Below the pieces are notes generated by a model. The model made no database searches and was not told where the DNA came from. It saw nothing but the letters and a program-made list of their open reading frames with translations. This document shows positions 9,822 through 18,859 of a stretch of DNA of 64,000 nucleotides, piece by piece. Where the stretch lies: positions 453,501 to 517,500 of the forward strand of contig QXJR01000010.1 in NCBI GenBank assembly GCA_020975725.1. Reading direction: 5' to 3'. This stretch comes from Picocystis sp. L7 (Eukaryota; Chlorophyta; Picocystophyceae; Picocystales; Picocystaceae). Positions within the stretch are counted from its first letter, which is position 1. Each line of letters starts with the position of its first letter. The translations under genes were made by a program, and so were the position numbers.

Positions 9822-9894
9822 TGGAGCTGCAGGGTATCGATCCCTGTACCTCTCGCATGCAAAGCGAGCGCTCTACCATTTGAGCTACAGCCCC
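9822..9894 (-). tRNA. tRNA-Ala (anticodon TGC)
   Basis: 73-nt cloverleaf on the minus strand, no intron, CCA not encoded. Acceptor GGGGCTG/CAGCTCC with one G-T pair, D arm GCTC/GAGC, anticodon arm CTCGC-TTTGCAT-GCGAG, T arm CAGGG-ATCGATA-CCCTG, discriminator A. The anticodon is TGC. The T loop begins with A54 instead of T54, a form I recall from other eukaryotic tRNA-Ala such as that of silkworm. It is a nuclear gene and lies alone between two protein genes. Confidence 0.97.
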
Positions 9895-10165
9895 ATGGAT
9901 AGACGTGTGGCAGGGTGTCCTGCCGCTCGCTTGTACGTGATACGTGTGCACGTGCCCAGAAGGACGATCCCTGCAAATAAGTAGGTCCGTTTCGAGAGGG
10001 AAGGAGGCCAGGCGGTGTGCATCGGAGGAATGCGAAACACGTCCTGGACGCGGCGATCCGTCCGCGAGCGTCATCCCCGACTCGTGATGGCAAGGACTCG
10101 CGACGTGAGGATGAAAGCGATGTTTACAACGTGCACGTGCCGGTGTGAACTTGGGGCGGTGCCGC

Positions 10166-10657
10166 TCAGTCGAAGAAATTCCCGATGTTCTCGGCCGTCT
10201 CTTGGTAACAAGCGTACATCTTTTCCCATCGCTGGAGCTTCTCCTTGTTGGCCTTGTTCCGGCGCTGGGCTTCGAGAATCTGACCCGCCTTGATCACGAA
10301 GTTTTCGGTCAACCTCTTCTCCGTCTGATCCATCCTCGTCGTCAGGCTCTCTTGCACCTGACGCAAGGCTTCTGTGGTCTCCTGCCGTATCCGATCGTAG
10401 GAATGCAAGCAAGTCACAAAGCTTGAGATGCAAACGTACATCTCGTCTTTGACCTCCTGCTCGCATCCATCGAGTATCTCCACGGGGTTCTCACCAGGTG
10501 CTTGTCCTTGAAACTCGGCGATCAGCGCCAAAATGTCTTCCGGACGCGCCCGCAGATTCTGCTCCTTCGATACTTCGACGTTCGATTCCTCTCCTGTCTC
10601 TTTTCCATCCCTAGCAAGTCCCTTTTGCTTCTTCTTCGATCCCGGGTTGTCGTCCAT
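10166..10657 (-). CDS. Small coiled-coil protein, unrecognised
   Basis: 163 residues starting 'MDDNPGSKKKQKGLARD'. A longer in-frame Met exists, but the sequence before 10657 is Cys/His/Arg-rich and looks non-coding. The first 40 residues are Lys/Glu-rich and disordered. Residues about 45-160 are helical with heptad-like spacing ('RQETTEALRQVQESLTTRMD', 'ILEAQRRNKANKEKLQRW'). I recognise no family. It could be a structural or adaptor coiled coil. It ends 'ENIGNFFD'. Confidence 0.65.
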   Translation of the reverse strand: MDDNPGSKKKQKGLARDGKETGEESNVEVSKEQNLRARPEDILALIAEFQGQAPGENPVEILDGCEQEVKDEMYVCISSFVTCLHSYDRIRQETTEALRQVQESLTTRMDQTEKRLTENFVIKAGQILEAQRRNKANKEKLQRWEKMYACYQETAENIGNFFD

Positions 10658-11121
10658 CGCGCTCCGAAACGCAAGAACGTGTGCGCAGCACGACCTCAGC
10701 ACGGACGTGGAGTCGAGGTGTCCCTGCTCCCCTCCACTCGGTTTCCTCCCCCCTTGGAGCCTTCCCAGGGAAGGAAAGAACCTTCCTCGATGGAACCGAT
10801 CCGCATGACTCGTTGCTTCGGACGCATGGGCGAGCTTGAGCTTGAGGCAGGGGCAACGAGCGTGGATGCAGATCAAAGTGGAATGGTGGAGGTTCATCAG
10901 ACATGGACGATGGATGGTCGCGGTGCATGGTCCTTCCAGAATGCCGCTTGTGCACGCGAATAAAGCATGAATGCGAATTCTCCTACGAAATCAAAGTGAG
11001 ATTCAAGGGGGCCACGAACAGAACAGGCGTAGTGTCTGGGAAGACGCCGTGACGTTTACAATCACCTACCACAACAAGCCCCGTGCAAACCTGCTATCAG
11101 CCATACTCCTACTCGGGCACT
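10658..11121. other. Intergenic between two minus-strand genes
   Basis: About 460 bp: the 5' region of the coiled-coil gene and the 3' region of the ferredoxin gene. No separate gene is supported. Confidence 0.5.
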
Positions 11122-12099
11122 TTATGGTTGTTCTTCCGATTCTTCGAATTCGTCCCATTTCTTGCCCATGATGGGATTGGGCTTCCCCTTCTGTCCTGTG
11201 GCACCCCTCCAGCCTTCGCCGGTCACCAACGAGTATCCCCAGTCGCACTGGGTCTCCACCACACAGTCGGAAAGAGGTCGTGACATGCACAAGAGAGCAA
11301 CCCCCTCTTCGATCTGTTCCGGTTCCAACACAAATTCCAGGTCGCTGACGTCGCTCTGATCCACGGTGCCTTCGACGATCCTTCCTGAACAGGTGCCACA
11401 GATACCGCCTCTGCACGTGAACGGAAGTTCCAGTCCCGCCTCGTTGCCCGCGTCCAGGAGGTAGGTGTCTGATGGCACTTCGATCGTCGTCTGTTGCCCT
11501 TTTGCACCCAAAAAAGTGACTTGGTACTTCACGTTGGGATCTCCCTTGTTCCCCTGTGGCACGACCACCATGTCCTTGCACAGCTTCATATCCTTTGCGT
11601 GCGCGAGAACCTGGCGCCGTTCTCTCCCCGATCGGCCGGTGCGTCCCTTTCCCTGACCCCAGGTGCTCTTCCACGAAATCCCAGAGACCACCATGGTCCC
11701 TCTTTCGCGACGCAGCGAAGTCTTTCCTCGTCGAAGCTCGTGCCACGGTGTCGCGGCCGCCGTGTGCCTTCCTGAGCTGCGTTTGCAGATCTCCTGTGGA
11801 TGGGGTATCCAATGAACCCCCCGTTTCAAAGGACGACTGGGTGGAAAAGCCGGTCAAGGGGTCCTTTTCATTGGACGTCTTTCTCCAGTGCAAAGGGATA
11901 GCGATCCCGCATCCAACCGAAACAATCTCAGCCTCACGTGCCAACCCTCGTCGATGTTGGAATGGAGTAAGGGCTTGCTTGGACACCGTTTGGGCGAAGA
12001 GCACGAGGCCTCGGTCCTTCTCGTCCAAGCGTCCCAAAGAAACGAGCGGACCATGGCGAGGGTGAGAAAGGAGGTGGAGGTGGTGGGCGTGTTGATCAT
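11122..12099 (-). CDS. Plastid-type [2Fe-2S] ferredoxin-like protein (two-exon model)
   Basis: Exons 12099-11938 and 11793-11122; intron 11937-11794 (144 nt, GTGAGG...CCACAG), phase 0 on both sides, 277 residues. Exon 1 begins 'MINTPTTSTSFLTLAMVRSF', Ser/Thr-rich as in a transit peptide. The ferredoxin domain ('YQVTFLGAKGQQTTIEVP') has the cluster cysteines in 'CRGGICGTC' and 'ALLCMSRP', followed by 'DCVVETQCDWGYSL'. The gap between the third and fourth Cys is 33 residues, against 29 in ordinary plant ferredoxins. There is also a C-terminal tail of about 40 residues ending in Glu-rich sequence. This suggests a FdC-type or other divergent ferredoxin rather than the main photosynthetic PetF. 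The domain is certain; the exon 1 model is an inference. Confidence 0.8.
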
Positions 12100-13256
12100 G
12101 TAGACATCGCATGGGGACAATTGCGTCCAAGGAATGGACAACCTATACGGGCAAATCTTATCAAGTGCGAGCCGTAGACACACGCATGTTCATGCGCTAA
12201 AAAGTTGCTCGTACGGAAGGAGGGCGGTTGTCCAGCAAGGTTTGAAAAGGATTCCAACCTCACGAGTGGAAACAGAATGGTGGCGATACAATCGTTATGT
12301 GGAAATCGCAAACGTGTGGTTGGTAGTCGCCGGCCACTGGTATTCTCCACCACAAGCCTGTTATTCTAGGCATCAAGAATGCTGCGTGTGGACGTTCTCC
12401 CGGTGCTTCACATTCACGGGGATGTCGCCAATAAAACCGTGTGTCGGACACTGCCAATTTCCAATTGTCCACCCTCCCACGTAGCCAACATGGAGAAGAA
12501 CATTGCAAAACGTCCCCCATCACATTCCCAAATGCTACACCGAAAATTGCAAGACGAATACGCGCAAGGAGTTGATCTAGACATCTAGACAATGATTGAA
12601 GAAGATTTCTACCATGAACGAGCAATGAAGGATTGTGCAAGCACGGCTAACCAGACCAAACTTGTGAAGGATGTGACTTTTGCAAACGGTTGTCCTTCTT
12701 GCGGATGGAGCCGGACAACTCGAACCCTTCTCTTCACAATGAAAGAGGACGCATGCTCTATGCTACATGCACTACATGCTCGGTCAAAAACGTGGTTTCC
12801 CACTGCACCTTGTCAGGTTCTGCCCAGTGATGGATTTCGTCCTTTTCACCTTTCGTTCAAGTGGGAGCACCATGCACTTTTCGTCTTGGATTCGTCACCC
12901 GTAGCCCTACAAGACGTCCCTTGAACCTTCCCGGACCGTGCTTCAACCGCTCTCATGTGCTTACGAGGAAGGAGGTGGATCACCGTTCTCCCATCTGGTA
13001 GGATGTACGGTTGGTTCCATCCGACTTTCTTTTCCTTCCATCGGTTGAGTCCACCCCCAGGTCTTCCCGAGCCAGGAGGGAATATTCTCCACCGATTGGT
13101 GTCGACGGCATTTCCATTTCCACGGCGGAACCGCTTGCGCGTTCCTCTCGAACGCGGCCTCGAATTGGTGCTACGACCTTGACGTCGGGATCTGGGGGGT
13201 GGAGAAGGTCGACCTGGTGGCTTGGAAAGGAGATCCAAGCACGTCGTCCTGCTGGG
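12100..13256. other. Intergenic, divergent promoter region
   Basis: About 1.15 kb between the ferredoxin gene (-) and the CNNM gene (+). Several open frames occur (for example minus 12640-12260) but with no recognisable motif. It probably holds both promoters and 5' leaders. Confidence 0.5.
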
Positions 13257-14788
13257 ATGCGGCTGTGGGTCGAACTCGTACGCGATGGACACGACATCAA
13301 GCCAGGATCCGAAGAGTTCTGGTTCTTCCTGCTCGTGGGAGCGGGATTGGTCTTGTTTGCAGGACTCATGAGTGGACTCACGCTCGGACTGATGTCCCTG
13401 GATGCACTCGACCTGGAGGTACGCGGGAGAATTCGCCACCACGCGCGCGGCACCAACGACGACGACGGATTCCTTTTCACGGCGTGCGACAAGCCTGGAC
13501 GGCGTGCTCGTGCAACAAAGACTGATCGGGACACGTGTGGACAACGCAGGTGTTCCTTCGAAGCGGTACGGAGAAGGAGAGGCAGTACGCGAGCGCCATA
13601 CAACCGGTGGTGAAACGTCCCCACCACTTGCTCGTCACCTTGCTCGTCTGCAACTCGGGTGCGATGGAGGCACTTCCCATCGTGCTCGATCGGATCGTCT
13701 CGCCGGCGCTGGCGGTGGTCATATCTGTATCCGTCGTTCTTTTCTTCGGGGAAATAATCCCACAAGCAGTCTGTTCGAGACACGGACTTGCCATTGGTGC
13801 AATGTCAGCGGGCTTTGTCAAGGTGCTGATGTTCCTCACTGCTCCTGTTTCTTGGCCTATTGCCAAGCTGCTGGACGCGGTCCTTGGAGAGAAACACTCT
13901 GCATTCTTTCGAACAGCTCAGCTCAAAGCTATAGTCGATGTTCACGCTGAATCTCACGGCCAAGGGGGGGAATTGACACATGATGAAACCATGATCATCA
14001 AGGGGGCGATGGATCTGAGGGAGAAAAAAGTGGTGGAAGTGCTGACGCCCTTGGAAAACACGTTCATGCTTCCATCGGATGCAAAGTTAGATCAAGAGAC
14101 CATGATGTCCATCTTGGCCAGTGGGCATAGCAGGATTCCGGTGTATCAATCCGGAATGCGACACAATCTCCTAGGCTTTGTCATTGTGAAAGAGATGTTG
14201 TTGATCAGTCCCGAGCAGGAGACACCGTTGCTTCACATGCGGCTCAGATCTCTTCCAAAGTTACCAGGTGATGCACCCCTTTACGATGTGCTGAATATCT
14301 TTCAAACCGGAAAGAGCCACATGGCTCAAGTCACGGGCTGGGGGAATTGCTCCTGTACTTTGGGCATCGTGACCCTGGAAGATGTCTTGGAAGAGCTGCT
14401 GCAGGAAGAAATCGTTGATGAGACAGATGAGTTTTTGGACAATCTGCGCACGTTTCGAGTCAAGAGGGAGCATGGGCGCCACTCTCCACCATCACCGCTG
14501 AGCGAGCGGAGTTCGTTCGAGAGGAAGCTGGCCAGCAAGAGCAACCACGACCATAAGAGCGTGTTTGTGCGTTCGATTGGTTCACCAGGGTGGCACATCA
14601 CCCACCACAATCCCGAATGTCCCGGCAAGTTCTCTTCGGAAGAAATCACGGAGCAACGTAGTTCTCCGCCTCTACGTGAGACGGTGTTGAAACCTTCCTC
14701 TTGGCACAGCAGCATACACCAGCCCCTCTTGTACACCTACGAGCGCTACGGGTGCAGCGTCCCACCCCATTCAGAACGCTTTCAATAA
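13257..14788 (+). CDS. CNNM/CorC-type membrane protein (DUF21 plus CBS pair), two exons
   Basis: Exons 13257-13418 and 13550-14788; intron 13419-13549 (131 nt, GTACGC...CGCAG), phase 0, 466 residues. Splicing joins 'LMSLDALDLE' to 'VFLRSGTEKERQYASAIQPV', matching the DUF21 family core ('HHLLVTLLVCNSGAMEALP'). About four membrane helices span residues 20-170, with 'FFGEIIPQAVCSRHG' in the fourth. A CBS pair follows (about 205-325; 'RIPVYQSGMRHNLLGFVIVK', 'CTLGIVTLEDVLEELLQEEI'). Relatives (CNNM, yeast Mam3, plant CBSDUF) are tied to Mg2+ or other divalent cation handling. The C-terminal tail of about 125 residues is Ser-rich. The start is the Met before 'RLWVELVRDGHDIKPGSEEF', just ahead of the first helix. 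Confidence 0.9.
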
Positions 14789-14875
14789 ACCATCGTGCAT
14801 TGTTTCTTCTCGTGCTTGGCCATCCCCAGGTGGTGCAGTGGAAGGACGATGGACCACTGCGCCAGGTCTGCAGGG

Positions 14876-16273
14876 ATGCGCACGGCGCTGGTGCGTCCGC
14901 ATGCGTCCACGAGACCTTGCGCGCGTGCGAAGTCGTCCAGCGGCGATCCAGCGTTCTTGGGACTCGATTTCGGGACCAGCGGTGCGAGGGTGTGCGCCAT
15001 CGACGACGAGAAACAGGTGTTGCTGGACGTGAAGAGGACGTATGGCGCCAAGGTAGAGGACGCCAAGGATCCCTACGCGTGGAAAGAAACCATGTTGGGA
15101 CTCCTGGGCGACGTGCCGAGAGAAATCAGAGAAAGGACGGTGTCCATCGCCATCGACGGGACCTCCGCCACCGCACTGCTGGTGGACGAAGCCACCGGCG
15201 AAGTTTTGACCACGCCGAAGATGTACAACGAAGCACAAGAAGCAGACGTGGTGGAACGAGTGAGCCGAATGGCGCCGCCGTTGCACACCACACTCGCAGC
15301 CACGTCCACACTCTGCAAGTTGATGGCCTGGAGAGAAGAAGGAGCGTGGGATGGCGTCCGAAATCCGAGGCTGCTACATCAGGCAGATTGGCTGGCCTCC
15401 ATGCTTCACGGTGTGCGCTCGTGCAGTGACTGGAACAATGCGCTCAAGCTGGGGTTCGAACCTGCCGAAGAAAAGTATGCAGACTGGCTGCTGAAAGACA
15501 AAGAGCTCTCCCCGCTCTTGCCCAATATTGTCGCACCACCCGGAGCACCAGTGGCAGAGCTGTCCCAATCCATGGCCCAACGGTTCATGTTCCCCCCCAC
15601 GTGCATCGTCTGCGCAGGGACTACCGACAGCATCGCAGCCTTTCTGGCGGCTGGAGTTTCCAAGCCTGGAGAAGCTGTGACATCCTTGGGCTCGACCATG
15701 GCCATGAAAATGATCAGCGTCCATCGGGTCAACAACGCGGCGTATGGGGTGTACAGCCATCGCCTGGGTGACGTGTGGCTGGTAGGCGGAGCATCAAACA
15801 CGGGGGGTGCTGTCTTGAGGGCGCATTTCACGGACGATGAATTGACCAAGCTTAGCAAAGAGATGGATCCAAGCACCTCATCCACCCTAGATTACTATCC
15901 GCTGCCATCTGTGGGGGAGCGGTTTCCGATATGTGACCCTGAAATGGCCCCGCGGATGGACCCTGTGCCAGACAGCCGTGCAGAGTATCTAAAAGGCATC
16001 TTAGAAGGGATTGCCAGGATCGAACAACGGAGCTATGCTCTGTTACTGGAGCTTGGAGCATCGCCCTTGCAGCGCGTGGTCACTTGTGGCGGCGGGGCGC
16101 AAAACGATACATGGAATTCCATACGCGAACGGGTGCTGGGGGTTCCCGTTCATAAGTCAGACAACGTAGAGGCTGCATATGGAAGTGCTTTATTGGCATT
16201 GCAAGGATGGCGCCGACGGAAGGTTGGCGAACGCATGGCTGCCAGCCTGCCCAACAACTCAAAGGCATTTTGA
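14876..16273 (+). CDS. FGGY-family carbohydrate kinase, D-ribulokinase/XK1-like
   Basis: 465 residues. The N-terminal ATPase motif 'FLGLDFGTSGARVCAIDD' and the late 'CGGGAQNDTW' and 'EAAYGSALLAL' mark an FGGY sugar kinase. 'SLGSTMAMKM' and 'VGGASNTGGAV' fit the plant/cyanobacterial group that includes the Arabidopsis plastid protein first called xylulokinase-1 and later assigned D-ribulokinase activity. The start at 14876 gives an Arg/Ser/Ala-rich leader ('MRTALVRPHASTRPCARAKS') like a plastid transit peptide. Earlier in-frame Mets at 14795 and 14849 are possible, but 14795 lies only 6 nt after the CNNM stop. It follows the CNNM gene closely on the same strand. Confidence 0.87.
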   Translation: MRTALVRPHASTRPCARAKSSSGDPAFLGLDFGTSGARVCAIDDEKQVLLDVKRTYGAKVEDAKDPYAWKETMLGLLGDVPREIRERTVSIAIDGTSATALLVDEATGEVLTTPKMYNEAQEADVVERVSRMAPPLHTTLAATSTLCKLMAWREEGAWDGVRNPRLLHQADWLASMLHGVRSCSDWNNALKLGFEPAEEKYADWLLKDKELSPLLPNIVAPPGAPVAELSQSMAQRFMFPPTCIVCAGTTDSIAAFLAAGVSKPGEAVTSLGSTMAMKMISVHRVNNAAYGVYSHRLGDVWLVGGASNTGGAVLRAHFTDDELTKLSKEMDPSTSSTLDYYPLPSVGERFPICDPEMAPRMDPVPDSRAEYLKGILEGIARIEQRSYALLLELGASPLQRVVTCGGGAQNDTWNSIRERVLGVPVHKSDNVEAAYGSALLALQGWRRRKVGERMAASLPNNSKAF

Positions 16274-16344
16274 ATGGCCGGACCGATTCTGCCATGCTGA
16301 TGAATGATTTGATTGTCTTGTGTACTGCAGTGATCTGAACGCTT

Positions 16345-16848
16345 CTACTTCTTTTCCTTGTCCCGCTCGCTTTTTTCTGCCTTTTTCTTTCCCTTCTTTG
16401 GAACAAACTTGCCCAGCGGAGTGTACTGAATGGCCCAACCGACGGTTGCAGTAGGCAGCACGTCTGTGAATGGCAGGGCCTCCTTGACAAAGTCGATTCC
16501 AGTGAGCAGTCGATTTCCATACAACGCTTGCACTACCGCAGCCGAGACCGGCGCCCAAACCACATCTTCTACCTCTCCGAGTCCAGGTAGGGCGAAGCTG
16601 CTCCATCCCACCACGTCCACTGCGATCGAGACCAGCAATTTGGCCCATTTTTCTGACTCATTCGTCTCTTCTACCTTTGCTTTCGACATCCTTCGATACC
16701 ATCTCGAAGCCACTTGCACCGCGGCCACCCCCGCCGCCACTTGCCCGAAATTGTGCACGGCCTCTCCTGGATTCGGCAGGGCACGAACGCGAGGCGCATG
16801 TGTCGCTCGAGTCGCCCTCGCACGCCATGAAAGGCTGCGCGCCTGCAT
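16345..16848 (-). CDS. Small predicted plastid membrane protein, conserved-looking
   Basis: 167 residues from the Met of 'MQARSLSWRARATRATHAPR', a basic Ser/Ala-rich leader that suggests organelle import. The mature part has hydrophobic stretches 'AKLLVSIAVDVVGWSSFALP' and 'VVWAPVSAAVVQALYG', then 'LLTGIDFVKEALPFTDVLPT' and a Lys-rich tail. From memory, plant and algal plastid proteins of unknown function share the 'DxxGxSSxxLPGLGExxDxxWAP' pattern. It is convergent with the FGGY kinase gene, with 71 bp between the stops. Confidence 0.7.
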   Translation of the reverse strand: MQARSLSWRARATRATHAPRVRALPNPGEAVHNFGQVAAGVAAVQVASRWYRRMSKAKVEETNESEKWAKLLVSIAVDVVGWSSFALPGLGEVEDVVWAPVSAAVVQALYGNRLLTGIDFVKEALPFTDVLPTATVGWAIQYTPLGKFVPKKGKKKAEKSERDKEKK

Positions 16849-18090
16849 GGTCAACCTTTCCGTTCGGTTCCCCTTCCTCTGCCTACGCGTGTGTCTCATC
16901 CACCCCTTTTGCACTTCAGGGTTGCAACCCTTCGCATGGAACATGGCATGGGATGGAAACGAGACCTATGATCGGTCGATCGGTCGACAGAGAAGAGGAA
17001 GAGGTTTGTGTCTGGATGGAAAGGTGGCGGGAGGGCAGATGCTTGTGAAGGTTCATCCGGCGATTGATGCACACTTCCATGGTTGTTTCCAAGTGCGCTG
17101 CGTTTCATCCCCACACATCCGGTGCATGCTTCCCATCCCGTTTTCATCGCGTTTGGTGCTTCAATCGACGCCATTCAACGCGTTTGTATTGTGTTCCAAG
17201 TCCTCCTTTCCCGCCATCTCCCGCCCATTCGAATTGGCGGGAAGGATCCTCGTTCGCTCGGACCCTCCACGATCCCGTCCATGGAACCGTTCGTTGGACG
17301 ACCCTCGACAGGGATGGATTCATCGGTTGAAAGGATCTCCAGTAAATCCACCGGATTTCAACAGCACCTAAGGAGGAATTGGGTCCTTGCAAGTCCCTTG
17401 TTCGTGAAGTGGTGATCGAAATAATGCATCATGTGTGCTCGGCATGTTAACATGCGAATCCCAACAACCGCCACTACGCCCATCACGTGGCATTGCAAAG
17501 AAGCCTGGTCCTCCGCCCCCCCCCCCAATTGCAACTTGGCATCCGCCCTCTTCGGATGGAGCCCTCCCATCACCCCTAGGATGGAGAAGAAAGTCCCTTA
17601 TGGGCTTGGACCGTGTCCCTTCTCCATCCCCTTAACTCTTCCCGTCCCTTGGTTGACCAAACCATCGTTCTCATTGGGTTTGGATGAGAGTGATCGATCA
17701 CGATCGCCAGTCACTCGCTTCCTAGCACTCCTATTCGAGCTCACGAGCACGCGAGCAGCACAAGCCAGGTTCCGAGTGAGAGTGGGCGTGTACCGACGGT
17801 TCCGTCTGCCGTGCTCTTCCGATCCCTCCTAGCCTCACGGGTCGTTCGCAGGAGCAAGCGTCCACACTTCACTCTCCCGTTCCCTTCTAGCACTCCGCTG
17901 AAACACATCCATTCGCTTGATGCAGTGTTCTATTCCCATGCCCTTCATGGCGCCCACCTCGCCTCTCGTGCACCACCCTTTGACCGAGTGAATTCCAAAA
18001 TCGAACAATCAAACGTACCCCTTCGATTTTTGGTCTTGCTAGTCGTGGAGTGTGTGGGTCATGTACAGACTTCAGAATTTTGTCGTTGAG
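16849..18090. other. Intergenic, no gene supported
   Basis: About 1.2 kb with short, motif-free open frames in all directions. It includes a C13 run near 17515. It marks the end of the gene-dense left part and the start of the transposon-rich stretch. Confidence 0.5.
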
Positions 18091-18859
18091 ACTTTACTCA
18101 AGGCACTAAAGTTTCAGAAAAGTTTACTCCACCGTTCAAATTAGCACGAGCACCCTGCACCGGTGGCTATAGGGTGCAAAACATATGTTCAAGAATAGCC
18201 GTCAGCGTCGTTTGACAGGACCGAGGAATCTCAATCTTGTATCCGAGATAATCCATGACTCTCTGTGTTGATGGCCTGCCTTGCCGGCCGATGATTTGCG
18301 GTCGGGTCTTGCAAACGAAGGAATCTCACGTTGCGGGCAGAATGTCTCAAAGGTGATTCGCTCCCTCGGGTTTTCGAAGAAACGAATGATCATCCACTTC
18401 GGGGCTGGGTCTTGCAACCTCAAACTGGTGCAAGCATTTAAATGCGCATTGTTTCTACACCTTCAATCCAAAGGGCGAAATATCGTGTCCGTGACCGAGT
18501 GTTTCTTTTCCGAAAAGGTCCTGCCCTTCTATGGTTACGCGCTAAGGGGCCAAAAATGTTTCGTTCGCTCAACCTTCAAAAGTTGGAGACATATGTCGCT
18601 CGTGTTGGCTGTCGCCTCCAACGGAAAATTATACCACGAGATCGTCCAAGGAGCCGAGAACACGGTCATATTTGAAGGTTTCATTGACCGCATTCTGTAC
18701 CAAAACACTCCCCTCGTATTGATGGACAACATCGCTTTTCACAAGAACATTCGGAACAACCGGGGGCTCAAATTCATGTACACGCCACCTTATTCAACTG
18801 AACTCAATCTCGTCGAAAACGCGTTTAGTAAATTGAAACAAGGTTCCAAGTTGCAGTGA
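18091..18859 (+). mobile_element. IS630/Tc1-mariner-type transposase relic
   Basis: The open frame 18281-18859 (192 residues) keeps a helix-turn-helix-like N-terminus ('GQNVSKVIRSLGFSKKR') and a DDE core: 'VLMDNIAFHKN' (second Asp) and 'PPYSTELNLVENAFSKLK' (third acidic residue), with 'VLPFYGYALRGQKC' between the first and second catalytic positions. The first catalytic Asp, expected where 'SVTECFFSE' stands, is Thr. The N-terminal helix-turn-helix continues upstream in another frame, so the gene is broken. I found no clear terminal inverted repeats. Plain DNA transposon remnant. Confidence 0.7.

Noticed and set aside
12980-13783. Minus-strand frames of 232-267 codons over the CNNM gene
   Set aside because: Antisense shadows of a conserved transporter gene.
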